Assembly (NCBI GenBank): GCA_037447655.1 | Contig: JBBHKE010002850.1 | Location: 62,001 to 126,000 of the forward strand | DNA from: Zygnema cylindricum | Taxonomy: Eukaryota > Streptophyta > Zygnematophyceae > Zygnematales > Zygnemataceae | DNA length: 64,000 nucleotides | Direction: 5' to 3' | Part shown: in pieces, positions 10,976-22,784 of the stretch | Layout of the letters: each line of letters begins with the position of its first letter | How positions within the stretch are numbered: position 1 is the stretch's first letter | The notes under the pieces: model-generated | Seen by the model: only the letters and a program-made list of their open reading frames with translations | What the model was told of the DNA's origin: nothing | Database searches by the model: none | Program-made: the position numbers and the translations under genes

Positions 10976-13279
10976 CCCCCTAAGGTGTATTGAACAAGTT
11001 CTATGTCATACCTCAGTCATATGTCACTCTACTCAATCCCTTCTATTTCATACGTCATAATATTTTTTTGTTGGGTTCACATATAATTCTCACAAATGGA
11101 ATGCTTTGCATGTTTGTAGTCGTAATCCACCTTTTCACCTCGGCAAGGTGGTTTACCTAAAACTTTATAACAAATATGGGAAGCTTTTCCAACCCCCGTG
11201 ATCTCCGTTGAGTTTGGGAGTTGGCGCAAGTTGGGGCCAAAGCTTAAAAACAAATGTACAAGATAAATCATTTTTACATTGAGCATGAAAAAGGGCCGAC
11301 AACTATTTTGCCTCGGTATCCAAGATTTGGTCGTATTATTTGGTGCATAGTAACACAGATCTCGTACTTTTTCAAATCTCTACTGGTATGTTAAGTGGCG
11401 TGATTTAAAATAACTGATCGATAAGCTAATGGCTCTACCTAAGAGACTAAAAGCTGACATGGATATTTTCCCAACTTTTTTTTTTTTTAGAAATCATATG
11501 CAAGCCGGAGAATCACTAGACCCTAATTTAGTTTGGCTCGCTTGTTGAATCCAATTAAATTGGACAACTCAAACCGTTAAAGCGTTATCAACTCTACAAA
11601 GTCGTAAACATCTCTAAAACACGCTAAAAGTTAGATCATCAAAAAATTGTGTGTTGTTTTGTACATTATTGGTGCATGTGGGGTGGAGCTCATAAAACGA
11701 AAAGTTAGGTGTTTACAATAACAATAATTTTTGTACTAAGCCGTACTATTGTGTTTGTTTTCCAAAAAATAGCATTGCACAAGATTTGACTAGGATACTC
11801 TGAAGGTCCAAGAGCTAACAAAGACCGTTGGATTATACTTGGGTATTCACTCGCAAAGCAACGGCTCCATGGTCACACACCTTTACGAGGTGGCTAGTAA
11901 ATTAGAAAACGCGAGAAATGATACACGTGGATGATAAATTTATGTGTCACGATGGAATACACACGCAACTTTTACACATCATATAACCATGTGCCTTCTA
12001 TTAGGTAGACGCGAGTCCACCAAAATCTAACTGAAAATCCTTGCAAAAGTTATTTCCTAACGCTCGCTAGTCACTCCTTTGCAAAGACTAAAAAATTTGT
12101 GTGTTACAATGTCCTGGTACGCAAGTACATGGTACTTGGAATGCATGTATATGGTACATGTAATTCAAGTATGACGTATAGAATGAAGATTTTGAACATA
12201 AATTGGTTGTTGTAAAAAATCTTAGAATGATGTTCAATATCTGATTTTAAGTTTTGTGGTTCCAATCAAAGTAGAACACGTATACGACAACTTTAAAACA
12301 TCTGATGGAACTTCGGCCCAAGGGTGGACCCAGATTAATAAAATAATTGGGTTATTTACTAGACATGGTATGTTTCCCTACAACTTCGTACCATTTTTTT
12401 TTTGTTAGACGAAACATGTTTATAGGATATTTGTCAAGATACTGTGAACGTATGCGCGTAAAGCTTGACGGTTCAATGATTAGCTTTTTCAGATCCGTGG
12501 AGCAATCACACAAATCATCTAGTGTGTGGAGTCTCATCACGAAGACACTATCCACACATTGGACATGTACCATTGGTAATGTGAAAAAGCAAAAATATAT
12601 CCATGATGACCACAAAAAATAAAGCCTACACATCGTACAAGCCAGTGGGCTTTCGCCACGGTGGATGAAGGTTCACCGTAAGCATCCTTGCATGCTCTTG
12701 TCACCCACTGACCTTCAAATTTTGCCGCGCCTTTGAACCATTCTGTTTCAAAATTTCCATTTCTATTTTTCAAAATTGAAACAAGGTCAATTTTTTTTCA
12801 TAGGAATCATTAACTACCTCTGTTGGCACAAATATTATGTTCTTATTTAAAGTTTGAAAAATATTTCTAAATCCTCAAAATTTGAATGACAACCTACGTG
12901 GTTCCAACCAAAGTGAGCGAACGCATGTAAGGGGTTGTTTACGAGCCCAAGATAATGGAAAACCCTGCCGGTGAGGGTACCCAACACCTAATTTCATGTA
13001 CGGCAAGTGGGATGATTAAGTTACTTTGTCAGTTACTGGTTTAGGATACACCTCTATTAGCAAAAAAATGAGGTTGTTAAATGGACGTCGTACGTTTTCG
13101 TACAATTTTGCACCATATAAATTGTTTTTTTAGATAATATATTTATTCGAGATTTTTCAATATTCTTTTAACTTATAGGCGTTAACCTTGTTCGTCTGAT
13201 TTTTTGGTTTTTGACATCTTTGTAGCAATCGCTCAAACCATCCATTATGTGAAGACACCATAGTAGCCACACACAGGAC
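10976..13279. other. Unassigned AT-rich interval with diverged internal repeats
   Basis: No gene recognised. The segment near 12490-12600 and the one near 13215-13320 look like diverged copies of each other (shared order of GTAGCAATC..TCAAACCATC-like words, then ACACATTGGACATGTA / ACACAGGACGTGTATA). They are probably remnants of an old repeat family. Short frames here have no domain signature. Confidence 0.35.
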
Positions 13280-13369
13280 GTGTATAACCAGTACAATTGG
13301 AAAAGTAACATAATATTTTTGATCGTGTATAACCAGTACAATTGGAAAAGTAACATAATATTTTTGATA
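13280..13369. repeat. 45-bp tandem duplication
   Basis: Two adjacent, essentially identical 45-bp units beginning GTGTATAACCAGTACAATTG (13280-13324 and 13325-13369). Confidence 0.9.
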
Positions 13370-15641
13370 AACGACTGGCAAAAACCCTGCTCTTTGTATA
13401 TGTTATCTGCCTTCCCACAAGATTGGTGCAAATCCACCAAAAGCTGTAATCCTTGTCGGAAAAAAAAATCTTTGAAGCTCCTTTTGCCATCCAACGATCT
13501 TGTGGCAAGGATTTTGGAATTTTAAACATTACAACAAAGTTCGTGAAAGATTATAAACCAAATAAAATACACACACGACAATGGTGTTCCTCCAAAAAAC
13601 ATTCAATACATTAAGCACAATGCAAATACAACTCTTTTCTTCCTTCCTTTTACTTCTGACCTTTCTACGCCTTCTTAACAAGCTACGTCTCCAAAAGATA
13701 ATACTACCACAAATTCTCAACTAATATATATAGGTACACGACTAGAAACGCGTAAGAGTCAACGTAGTGAAATGAACGACCGACAAGGTGAACCGACTTG
13801 AACAACACGGTGCGACTATGAAAGTCAACCGCGAACCAACTTGAATCACACGGTACGATTTGAACTTACGTAAAACTGAAACTACCAAGCAATTTCCACA
13901 TCACTTCTATAGTACTATTCAAACATACGTGAAACAAAATGAACATTTGATTTCTACGTCAGTTCAAATATCCAGCGACGAAACTTCTTCGTCACTGGTA
14001 CTTCAAAAATCCAGCGACGAAACTACTTCGTCGCTGGTCGTCGCTATCTTAGCTATAAGAATGACTCGTCTCTAAAAGAGTTCTCAGTACCAAATCCTAA
14101 CAGTTCGTACAATAATATAGTACACTCGTACAAATTTGACATTTGCGTATGCTTTTACAAATCTTAACTTTCTTCCATCTATACATGCAGAATATTTGAC
14201 GATTTTTAACACCCATCACAACCTACGTGTTACTAGTATTAATAAAACACATAGGTGAAAGGTTGTTTATTTACACTACATAATGGAGGATTCTGCAAGA
14301 TATCAATACCAATAAATGCGTCCTTACGTTCATTGAGACCTCGTAATAGAAGTTAGACCTTAATGTTCGGGTAAAGTTAAAAACAACATCAACTTGTTTT
14401 CCGAAATAAGAAGTACGCTGTGACTTATTAATTGGGAGTTGTTATGATATTAACGTACATTTTGTCAAACTTTGTACCCAATTTACAGAAGATAAAAGGA
14501 AATAAAATGTGATTACGACTATGTGGTTGTGAAAGCTCCACCTTATATTTGGTAAACAAGCCCAATCAAAGATAAAGTATTTGCTGTTACAAAGTTTGAC
14601 TTATGAGGCCCAAGATCTATAAACACTAAGTCTATACTAGGATAAAAATTGGAACTCCAATAGCGGAATTCAGGGTTCCAATGAGGGTTGTGGCAGCATG
14701 AAACAAATACTTGTAAACAATCAAACAAACATTAGAATCATGAAATATTGAAGGTTAAAAAAGAGATCAAGTGGTTAACGGGTGAATTGCATCAAATGCA
14801 CAAATTTGTCTACCAGTTGCAACTAAAATGTCGATGCACAACAAAGCACAATCGAGACAGCACAAAAATAACCAAGTTAGAGAAATCACATGTAGGAGCA
14901 TAAAATTACAACCGTGGCAAGTGAGTTAACCAACATACTTATAACAAACATTTTTTTTCACTTCACAATGTTCATCTCTCTTTTTTACTCACTCAACAAA
15001 ACCAACAAAACACTTTTACTCATGTACAACTAGTGAAAAAGGCACGTGATAGTTCCACCTATACAAGTTCAAATTGTAACGAAAAGTAAACATGAGAAGA
15101 ACGCTTCGACAAATAAACATGTACGTGACGCGAAGAGATTCTAAAATTTCCGACACGAACCCGAATATATGACGGTTTGCCAAATTGTTGATTTCAAAGA
15201 CTCCCGATTCCAGTTCAAATACTAACTTCGAACGCTTATTTTAATAAGAGCATAGATTTAAACGCACACATGAAACGTCGAAAAAATAATGATGTGTGAG
15301 CAAGGAACAAATGCAAAATAAAATATAATGTGTTGACCAACTTTGTCTTCATAATAAAATAAAAAATATTTAATCCAAAGTTCTACTACAATTTAGGGTA
15401 TGTGCTCATGTATAAAAGTACCTGGTTTTTTATTACATCTTCTGTCAAAGATTTTATCGCTGCTTTCGCTGGCCTCGCATCGCATATTTAAAGATAGTGT
15501 AATGTACGAAATATGTTAGTCCGTACTAAAATTGCTCATTATTTCGTAGAGGCGTACAAAAAAAGTGTCAAGTAATAGAGTCGACAGGGAAAATTGAGTG
15601 CGTCGCAGGGAAAAGCGTACTCCGATATTGGTACTGTTTCA
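13370..15641. other. Unassigned AT-rich interval with two short hairpins
   Basis: Positions 13972-14037 hold two tandem copies of a hairpin of the form CCAGCGACGAA..TTCGTCGCTGG. The same kind of motif surrounds the transposon at 48-54 kb. No other feature is supported. Confidence 0.4.
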
Positions 15642-15944
15642 AGTTCAAAAGTAGGTGTTTTATGGTAGGCCTTTTGTCGGCGACTTTAGCGTAAGTTGTG
15701 TTATGGGATTTTCATGTGATTTTCTTAGATTGCTACTTTGATCAGCGACCGTCCGATTGTCCGAAACTGACGGTGTATATAAATATTTTTGGTCTGAATG
15801 TTTTAATTGGTCCAATTTTTGGTCCGAATGTTTTAATTGGTCCGAATAAGTCCGAATACAATATGGGTCTTAAGGTTATATTGTATGTTTTGCATACAAT
15901 AGGCATACTGTATGGGCCTACTTTCACCTACATTTTGAACTATG
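15642..15944 (+). mobile_element. MITE family C, copy 1
   Basis: About 300 bp with inverted ends AGTTCAAAAGTAGGTG and CACCTACATTTTGAACT. The interior has repeated TTTTAATTGGTCC units. An 80-codon open frame is conserved with the 19.0-kb copy, but the AT-rich repetitive sequence makes real coding unlikely. Confidence 0.7.
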
Positions 15945-16079
15945 CACTATTTAAATAGCGTTAGTTACTACTTTCGAATGTTTTAAATAGTGTAGCGTAC
16001 GAAATGTGTCAAAACTAAAGCTTGTAATTATTTTGTACAAAAGTACAGAATATGTGTCAGATAAAGGTGTCGACGGTGG

Positions 16080-16089
16080 NNNNNNNNNN
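16080..16089. other. Assembly gap of 10 N
   Basis: Ten unresolved bases. Base composition changes sharply to GC-richer sequence on the right side, so the true gap size and even the join are uncertain. Confidence 0.98.
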
Positions 16090-16141
16090 GGACCAACGTA
16101 GGTAAGTACGTCCTCTGCCAGCGGGGAGGGAGGGAGCTTAC

Positions 16142-16232
16142 CGTCTCCTGCATGAATGGATGCAACCAGGGTGGGTGCCACGTGGAGGAAGAAAAGCAGT
16201 ATGATGCTCATCATGGTCATGGCGACGGCCAT
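16142..16232 (-). CDS. Putative first exon of a secreted protein (partial)
   Basis: ATG at 16232 opens a 30-residue segment: a short N region, then a hydrophobic core (MMSIILLFFLHVAPTLVA, residues 7-24), then ASIHAG, which looks like a signal peptide with cleavage near Ala24-Ala28. It ends at a good donor, ACG|GTAAGC. An AT-rich TATA-like stretch lies about 30 bp upstream and a CACGTG box about 50 bp upstream. Downstream exons would lie beyond the 10-N gap and none was found. The family cannot be named from a signal peptide. Confidence 0.4.
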
Positions 16233-16259
16233 GGCTGAGCACTCGCCGCGGAAGAAGGC

Positions 16260-17135
16260 TTTTTAAAAATAAAGACACGGACACGTGGCAGTTTCTTCTA
16301 CTAAAGACGGTTCTAGTAGAAAGAGAAAGGCTTTGACTTTAGCAATCCGTAGCAACGAATCTTCAAATGTGATTAAGAGGAAGGAATCACAATACTACAG
16401 TTTTATACTTTGTACGATTCACATAAAACGGTCCACTTATATTTGTCGGTTTCTGCGGTCTTGATTACCGCCCAAATGTACTTTTCAGTACAATATGTCC
16501 AATTAAATTTGTCGGTTTGAATGACGTCTGAACAACTGGAAGATACAAGTCCAGTCCAGTTGTACGCTATTTGATTGGTGGAAGCAATTGTCTCGTAGGC
16601 GAAGTGCTCGCTACAGTACTTTAGCTTGATAACGAGACAGGCTGAGTAAGACTACTGCAGTCTCACACGTAGATATAATCAGAAATACGTGAGCTGTACA
16701 TCGCGCAAATCGATGGATCGCAGCTGTACTTGTGGTTTTCTTGTCAGGCGTGGATGATGCCACGTAATCATCCGAAACGTTTTGACACGCGTGACATCTA
16801 CGTGACAGTATCGCCCGCACTTTTGACGTTAACAATGAAGCGTTTTCATTGGACGGGCGAAATGTAATGTAAAACGGGAAAATATTAATGTACTCTCTAA
16901 TGTACTCTCCGGAAGCGACCACTTGAAAAAAAAAAATACGTCGAAAGAAATGAAGCGGCCTTTTACCCGCCGATAACGGCTGTACGGTAGGAGATTTTCC
17001 CACGGGTACTAAGGTTTCACACGCGTGAAAGTGATGCATATGACGTTACTTGGCGGCGGCCTCGAGGTGGTCGTTGCGCGCACGCATGCTCGCAGTCGCC
17101 AGCATCCATTCGCGTCATTCGAGCGATGCGGATTG
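16260..17135. other. GC-richer intergenic interval, no gene recognised
   Basis: Contains a CACGTG box near 16284 that could belong to the promoter of the secreted-protein exon. The 142-codon frame at 16611-17039 (-) has no recognisable domain and is treated as chance. Confidence 0.4.
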
Positions 17136-17390
17136 TACGGTGTGGTACGGTCGGTGAAGCGTGCGAAGGTGGTCTTGCGTATTTGGCGGAAATGGATTTG
17201 AAAATGTTTGACTCGTACGGTATTTGTACAATTTAATATAGTATCGCCGATTTAGTACATGCTGCTTGTGTCGCATTAAAAGCGATGGACTACAGTCGTG
17301 GACGCTCCACGTGGCAGTCACATCTCGACAAGAGCCTACAGGTGCTGACTGTCAAAGCGTTCATCCCAAGGGTGCCGATGAACACATCCT
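17136..17390. repeat. Inverted repeat, left arm (pairs with 20046-20312)
   Basis: This segment aligns to the reverse complement of 20046-20312: shared words GGCGGAAATGGATTTGAA, GACTCGTACGGTATTTGTAC, ATGGACTACAGTCGTGGA and CTCCACGTGGC. It carries indels that destroy the frame kept in the other arm. Confidence 0.75.
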
Positions 17391-17465
17391 GTACAGCATG
17401 AAGTACGTTTTAGCGTGATTCGCTTGACGCCGTAATTATCGTGAGAAAATTGCAACTTCTACTTA

Positions 17466-18188
17466 GGGTGTGTCCCCATGTGCATAAGTAAGGGGTTTTT
17501 TCTGTCGTTTTACTGTAAAACTCAGCGTCGTACTGCCTAAGTTCCAACCGTACGAAGGAATCGCAAATTTGTAGAGTACAATTTGCGTCACCCTCGAACT
17601 TAGGATGTACGAAAAATTGTCGTCTTGTGTTTTTGGACCCACTTCGACGACAAAAAACGTCATCTTCAACCTTATCTTTAAAACATATGCGCTATGTGTT
17701 TTAAAACTAGGGACTTTATGTAAACAAATAGGAATACATAATCGCACGGGTCGCTATGTTTTGTCCGTTTGCATTTAATACCACAAAGAAAATTACACAA
17801 TTTGTTTGGTTTTGTCCATTTTCGTCCAGTACAGATTTTATTTTTGCAGGGGTCTCGAAATTCCGATGCCATTTTACGTCGACCGGACAGGAGACGCAAA
17901 GGCAAAGCGCAACTTCTTCAACCGTGAAACGGTACAGGGTGGAAGGCGGTACGTCTACAATATCACGGTAAGACATGCGACGTCACACAAGCAGTTCCAA
18001 AAAATAACGTCCGACAACACAGATTGTAGACGTTGACAACCCTCACAGGTATTGTCGACGTATACAATCGTCACAAGCGTAACTTACGATACGTTCTTAC
18101 ACATAGGGACACTTGAAAAGCGGGTCCGCCGGATCCGCGCTTGAATACAAAGTAAGTTCGCTAAGTTACAAGTACATGGGGATATACC
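17466..18188. mobile_element. Harbinger-like family H, copy 3 (inverted)
   Basis: Left end GGGTGTGTCCCCATGTG and right end near TACATGGGGATATACC. The interior is the reverse complement of the family H block (ACAATCGTCACAAGCG, CACATAGGGACAC, then GGGTCCGCCGGATCCGCGCT). The ends are imperfect and the copy is diverged. Confidence 0.6.
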
Positions 18189-18256
18189 GTTACACCAAAA
18201 TGAAAGTAAAACATGTTAAAACATAAAGTACGAAAATGTGTTAAAACCGTACAGTA

Positions 18257-18807
18257 CACCGACAATCACTATTAGAGTAAAGGAATAAATATCATAAAAA
18301 AAAAATAAGTGTTATAAACACTAATCGGGAATCACTTTTTTTTGAAAAAAATATATATATACTAATCAATTACTAACTGTATTTTGGGTTGTCCTGAATA
18401 ATCAATACCCTCCCTTTCGATGTCTACAGTAATATGTGTACCCGTACAAAATCTGAGAGTTCGTAGGCCGTCGTGCTGTTCACACGGTCGACGGACGAAC
18501 ATATGAGAACGTGATTTTTGTCAACGAGTTTGCGTCTCTTTCTTCCAGTGCACATTCACATGTGTGCGCAATAATGTTAAGTGTCTTTTTATGCTTTTGT
18601 AATTCAAAAAGTACCATTTCGTACGGAGATACCTTGTCCGTACACCAGACTATTTCCATCGCAGTGTACTTCCACTATTAACGTTAATTGAAAAGAAACC
18701 CTAACTAGAATAATGGAAAAAATAAAATTAGGGATTGTATTTCAGGTTTTTTTTTTGAAAAAAGGGCACCGAATTGGCGTTATATACTCTAATAGCGATT
18801 GCCGGTG
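18257..18807. mobile_element. MITE family E (TA target), about 551 bp
   Basis: Ends CACCGACAATCACTATTAGA and TCTAATAGCGATTGCCGGTG, flanked by TA (18255-18256, 18808-18809). The terminal layout is like families A and B, but the interior differs. Isolated ends of the same type appear near 57649 and 40780-40803. Confidence 0.75.
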
Positions 18808-18982
18808 TAGTTGTTCAAACCTTATTTTACTCACGATTCAATCGCACGAAAAATAGGTAAGAAACGCATTGAACGATTTGAAAAAATAATTAAAATAGTT
18901 AATGACATTGTATCCTTGTTATTCCGTCCATGTAAAAAAATTCAATAGGATTGTACAGAATTCATACTTACCGCGCGCAGAT

Positions 18983-19288
18983 CATAGTTCAAAAGTAGGC
19001 GTTTTTATGGTAGGCCTTTAGTCGACGCCTTCATCATAAGTTGTGTTATGGGCTTTTCATGTGATCTTTTTAGATCGATACTTTGATCAGCGACCGTCTG
19101 ATCGTCCAAATCTGACGGTGTACAAAAAATATTTTGGTCCGAATGTTTTAATTGGTTTAATTTTTGGTCCGAATTTTTTAATTGGTCTGAATAGGTCTGA
19201 ATACAATATGGATCTTAAGGTCATATTGTATGTTTTTCATACAATAGGCATATTGTATGGGCCTACTTTCACCTACTTTTGAACTATG
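18983..19288 (+). mobile_element. MITE family C, copy 2
   Basis: 306 bp with inverted ends CATAGTTCAAAAGTAGG and CCTACTTTTGAACTATG. It aligns end to end with 15642-15944, including the internal GGTCCGAATGTTTTAATTGG units. Confidence 0.8.
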
Positions 19289-20045
19289 GGGCAAATGGTG
19301 CAACGACTCTTTTTGTAAAAGTTTGTACATTTCTTGAAAATTCCCGTACATTTCCCGTAAAATTCATGTTTAGTTAACCGGACATAAAGTTATAAGAAGT
19401 GCAACATATCTTTTCGTTAAATTCCGTGCATTTCCCGAAAAATGCCTACATTTCCCGTGAATTTCCGTCTAGTTAACCTGACAGAAAGTACTTAGCGTTA
19501 TTTTGCTATATTTTCAAAAGTCACGAATTATAAGTAGAAATCGGAAAAAATGAAAAAAATGCACGATTTGAACAACAACGGTTAAAACTTTACAATTTTA
19601 TTCCGATTTCCATTAGTAAATATCCTTGTTCAAATTTTACATTAAAGTACAATGTCAAAATAATAGTTAGTCCGTACGGAGGAAAATTACAAAACTTTAG
19701 AGCAACGAGATAGTGTCGCCATTCTTACAAATGAGCGGCCAAATCTGAGCCTACAGTGTACCGCTATAAGTGTGAATAACATTTTTTACACTTAAAAGCA
19801 TCATATATCCGTACACACTTGCAAAAAACATTGACACAGTTTGTCAATGTACTAAAAATTACAGGTAAATAGTCGAGTACGCATTATATCATTTTTTCAA
19901 CATATTTAGATGGTAATCATACCTATTACTCGCATATTATACGAATGCATTTACGTAATTTCTATTGTAATTTGTACTTTGGGTATTGTCTAGGTAGAAG
20001 GTACACGACGGCGTCCAGCGAATCACGCTAAAACGTAAATCTTAC
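19289..20045. other. Unassigned AT-rich interval; partial MITE A end
   Basis: Positions about 19755-19825 resemble the left end of MITE A (GTACCGCTATAAGTGTGA, then ATATCCGTACACACTTGC) without a mate. The rest has no recognised feature. Confidence 0.4.
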
Positions 20046-20258
20046 CTTATTGGAGCCATCGACACTCTTGCAATGAACGCTGGGACAATCAGCACTTGTA
20101 TGCTCTTGTCTAAATGACCGCCACGTGGAGCATCCACGACTGTAGTCCATTCCTATCAACGCAACAGAATCATGATGTACTAAGGGAGCAATACAAACTA
20201 TAATTGTACAAATACCGTACGAGTCAAAAATCTCAAAATTCAAATCCATTTCCGCCAT
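20046..20258 (-). CDS. Open exon-like segment in the right arm of an inverted repeat
   Basis: ATG at 20258 starts a 71-codon open frame that reaches a consensus donor (AAG|GTAAGA). It includes ALIGMDYSRGCSTW and Cys/His residues further on, but no family I recognise. The left arm of the repeat (17.1-17.4 kb) holds a decayed version, so this may be the first exon of a duplicated gene or of a mobile element. I keep it as a low-confidence hypothetical. Confidence 0.3.
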
Positions 20259-20312
20259 AGACCTACAAAATCATTGAACGCTTTGCAAACCATACCGTAC
20301 TATCCACATTGC

Positions 20313-20899
20313 ACTTTTCTCTTATAAGAAAACCACTTAAACAAGTCAAACTTTGTTACTCTAACCTGTACAGTACTATTGTATATTACTCGGATTACGA
20401 GTCACCCGGAGTGGCGGTGCTCGAAAACACCAGTCACCCACTCCAGAATCCCGGCTTGCACCACGGCCATTCGATGAAGACCGACATTTAGTATTTTTCG
20501 TCTAAATAAAATGTTGTTTCGTTAATTTTGTGCGGTCTGGAATTCGTGTGGTCTAATCTATTTCTCTATACACTTCGTCACGTAATCAGCTAAATAAAAC
20601 ACATTGCGTTGTTCATATTTACATAATCATCGTACCTTATATACTCTAACACAGATCCTAGCCTACAGGATAAAGCTACCGGCTATCGAATTCTTGACAA
20701 AAGGGAAGTACAAATCCTGAGTCCGTCAAGTCCATTTCGGTAAACCTACCCAAAACAACAGCCTATCTCTCTCTCTCTCAGCAACATGGGCAGCCATGGC
20801 TCTAGTTTCCTCTCCAACCTTCAGTGACTGTGACAAGTGTGGGGGTTTTGAGAGTGGAGCGAGAGTCAGGCTGTATTTGTTGCCTTCCTCTTATTAATT
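20313..20899. other. Unassigned interval
   Basis: No gene recognised. Near 20765-20860 the minus strand reads into what may be LTR sequence of the copia fragment to the right. Confidence 0.3.
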
Positions 20900-21260
20900 T
20901 TTACTTTATTCATACCTTTAAAATACATACACTTCAACACTCCCCTTAATTTCTAGTCTGTTGTTCTACAACCACCGGTGCAGGTGGCGGAGCAGCAGTA
21001 GTAGTAGAAGTAGACATGATACACTCTCTGAAGCTATCAAGAATCCTACAAAACAGCTGTTCTTAAGTGCTCACCAATTCTTATACAAGCATCCAAACCT
21101 CACAAAACTCTATCAGAAAATAGAGTAGCATAAACACTGATAACTCCCAAAGTTATAGCACAACTGACCCGACAACACTCAAGATATAATACTCAGAAGT
21201 TTCCCAAAAACTGTTTGCAGTTTTACTACTTGGAAGTCTGGATACATAATATGTTATGAG
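20900..21260 (-). mobile_element. Ty1/copia terminal fragment with a stub gag start
   Basis: On the minus strand an ATG at 21017 opens a 23-codon Thr/Pro-rich stub ending at TAA (20946-20948). It is followed at once by a purine tract and a start resembling a copia 3' LTR (GGGGAGTGTTGAAGTGTATG). The stub resembles the N terminus of copia Gag proteins. The layout suggests an internally deleted copia element in which gag start and 3' LTR were joined. Confidence 0.45.
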
Positions 21261-21326
21261 TCCTAAGTCTTATACTTGTGTTGAACTGGCAACACCAGTG
21301 TACTTGAGAGGTACATCAAACCACCA

Positions 21327-21393
21327 AGCTACCACTAACCTGTCAAGCTACCATTGAGCTATCACTAAGCTACCACTGAGCTATCACTAAGCT
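21327..21393. repeat. 12-bp minisatellite (AAGCTACCACTG type)
   Basis: Tandem imperfect units of the form AGCTACCACTG / AGCTATCACTA, about five to six copies. Confidence 0.8.
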
Positions 21394-21526
21394 AACTAGA
21401 ATCGTATCTATCGCAGTTGCTCTATCCTGTAAAGAATCACATTAAGAATATCAGACACTGCGTTGTCCGTACGAACAATATCAAATATAATCGTGGTTGC
21501 ATTGTCCTGTCTGTGTTGCAGCTTCG

Positions 21527-21755
21527 CTGCTGCGCTGCTCTGCTGTTGTGTTGCTCTGCTGCTGCGCTGCTCTGCTGTATAGCAGCTGCTCTGCTGTATA
21601 GCAGCTGCGCTGCTGTATAGCAGCTGCGTTGTTGTATAGCAGCTGCGCTGCTGTATAGCAGCTGCGCTGCTCTGTTGTATAGCAGCTGCGGTGCTCTGTC
21701 TGTATAGCAGCTGCGCTGCTTTGTTTGTAAAGTAGCTGCGCTGCTCTGAGACTGA
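21527..21755. repeat. Palindromic minisatellite (GCAGCTGCGCTGCTGTATA type)
   Basis: Starts as a GCTGCTCTGCT-type repeat and passes into about nine units of roughly 20 bp, each containing the self-complementary stretch GCTGCTGTATAGCAGC. It lies immediately beyond the broken 3' end of the gypsy element. Confidence 0.85.
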
Positions 21756-21939
21756 AAGCTTTCCAAAAAAGACAACACTCCCCTAAAGCTTTAGACTCAG
21801 TATCCTGGCGCAGCTGCGGTGATAAAATAGCACAGCATCGCAACATAGCGATTAGCAAGTCACCCAATCCCACTACCTCACAATGGTGGAATTATCGCAA
21901 AGTGGCAGTATAGCAGTGCAACAATTCAACTATTCACTT

Positions 21940-22440
21940 AATCCCACTGAATCCATTCTCCATGTCCAACGTGGAGTAGATGGTGGCCCCAGCAAGAGAG
22001 TCGAAGATCTCTTTTGGGGTAGGCATATGATAACGGTCGGAGACAGTCGCCGCGTTGAGCATTCGGTAGTCCCCACACATCCAGAAATCTACAGTTTTTT
22101 TGGAGAAGTCTTTCTTTGGCGGGAGTACGGTTGGTGAAGCAAACCCATGTAGCCTTGTACTCTCCTAAATCAACCCTGCGTCTACCAAAGTCTGCACCTT
22201 TGAAGTGATGATTTCTTTTTCCTTGAAACTGAGAGGGTACTGCTTTTGCCAAACAGTTGCCGTCTCATCGATCAGGTCAATCCGAAAAGGGGTCCCCTTA
22301 TAGATCCCTACATCTATGTCAGACCAGGCGAACACCTGCCCGTTCTCTTCTAAGAGCTTAGAGAGCCGTGCCTTTTGCTGTGGGTCTAGCTGTTCACCTA
22401 GAGTCCAGTCCATCTTCCCGGGTTCCATTGCCGCCAATGC
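21940..22440 (-). pseudogene. Ty3/gypsy reverse transcriptase, N-terminal fragment
   Basis: The frame shows the classic Ty3 entry to RT: QVFAWSDIDVGIYKGTPFRI, then a QYPLSFKEKEII-type segment, then LVDAGLI. After one in-frame TAG (22165-22167) it continues through ASPTVLPPKKD, CGDYRMLNAAT, DRYHMPTP and YSTLDMENGFSGI. The order fits RT motifs up to the first catalytic Asp (LD in STLD). The sequence ends before the YxDD motif, at the edge of a minisatellite. The upstream part is in the same open frame as the methyltransferase C terminus, joined by a linker of about 130 residues with two SSVGG repeats. Confidence 0.8.
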
Positions 22441-22784
22441 TTCCGGTGGCCTACCCAAGAGGGAGATGTCGAAATTCAGCTCTACCTGTGGATCTGTCCC
22501 TTGTTCAGCTGTTACAACTTCCCCTAAGCTGTCCTGTTCTGAGCTTCCGTCCCCCCCCACTGAGGAAACTCCTGGGTCTAGTGTGCTATTGCTCCCCCCC
22601 ACTGAGGAAGTTCCTGGGTTTGGTATGATATTTAAATGTAATTTGGTGAATGTGAATTTTTCCCTCCTTGTCTTTCTCCCCCCCTCAAGCTTTAAAGTTG
22701 CGTGCATGGCCAATAACTGTGGGGCTTGAAGGTATGTTGTCCGTGATGGTGGAGACTGAAAGCTTGAGAATGCAAGAGAATGTT

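Noticed and set aside
13157-13529. Overlapping minus-strand frames of 74-108 codons
   Set aside because: They run through a 45-bp tandem duplication, giving a repeated peptide by chance; no motif.
16611-17039. 142-codon minus-strand frame
   Set aside because: No recognisable motif, and not linked by splice sites to the signal-peptide exon, which is transcribed away from it.
22316-22729. 137-codon plus-strand frame
   Set aside because: Antisense of the methyltransferase-RT linker; the minus strand has clear family motifs.
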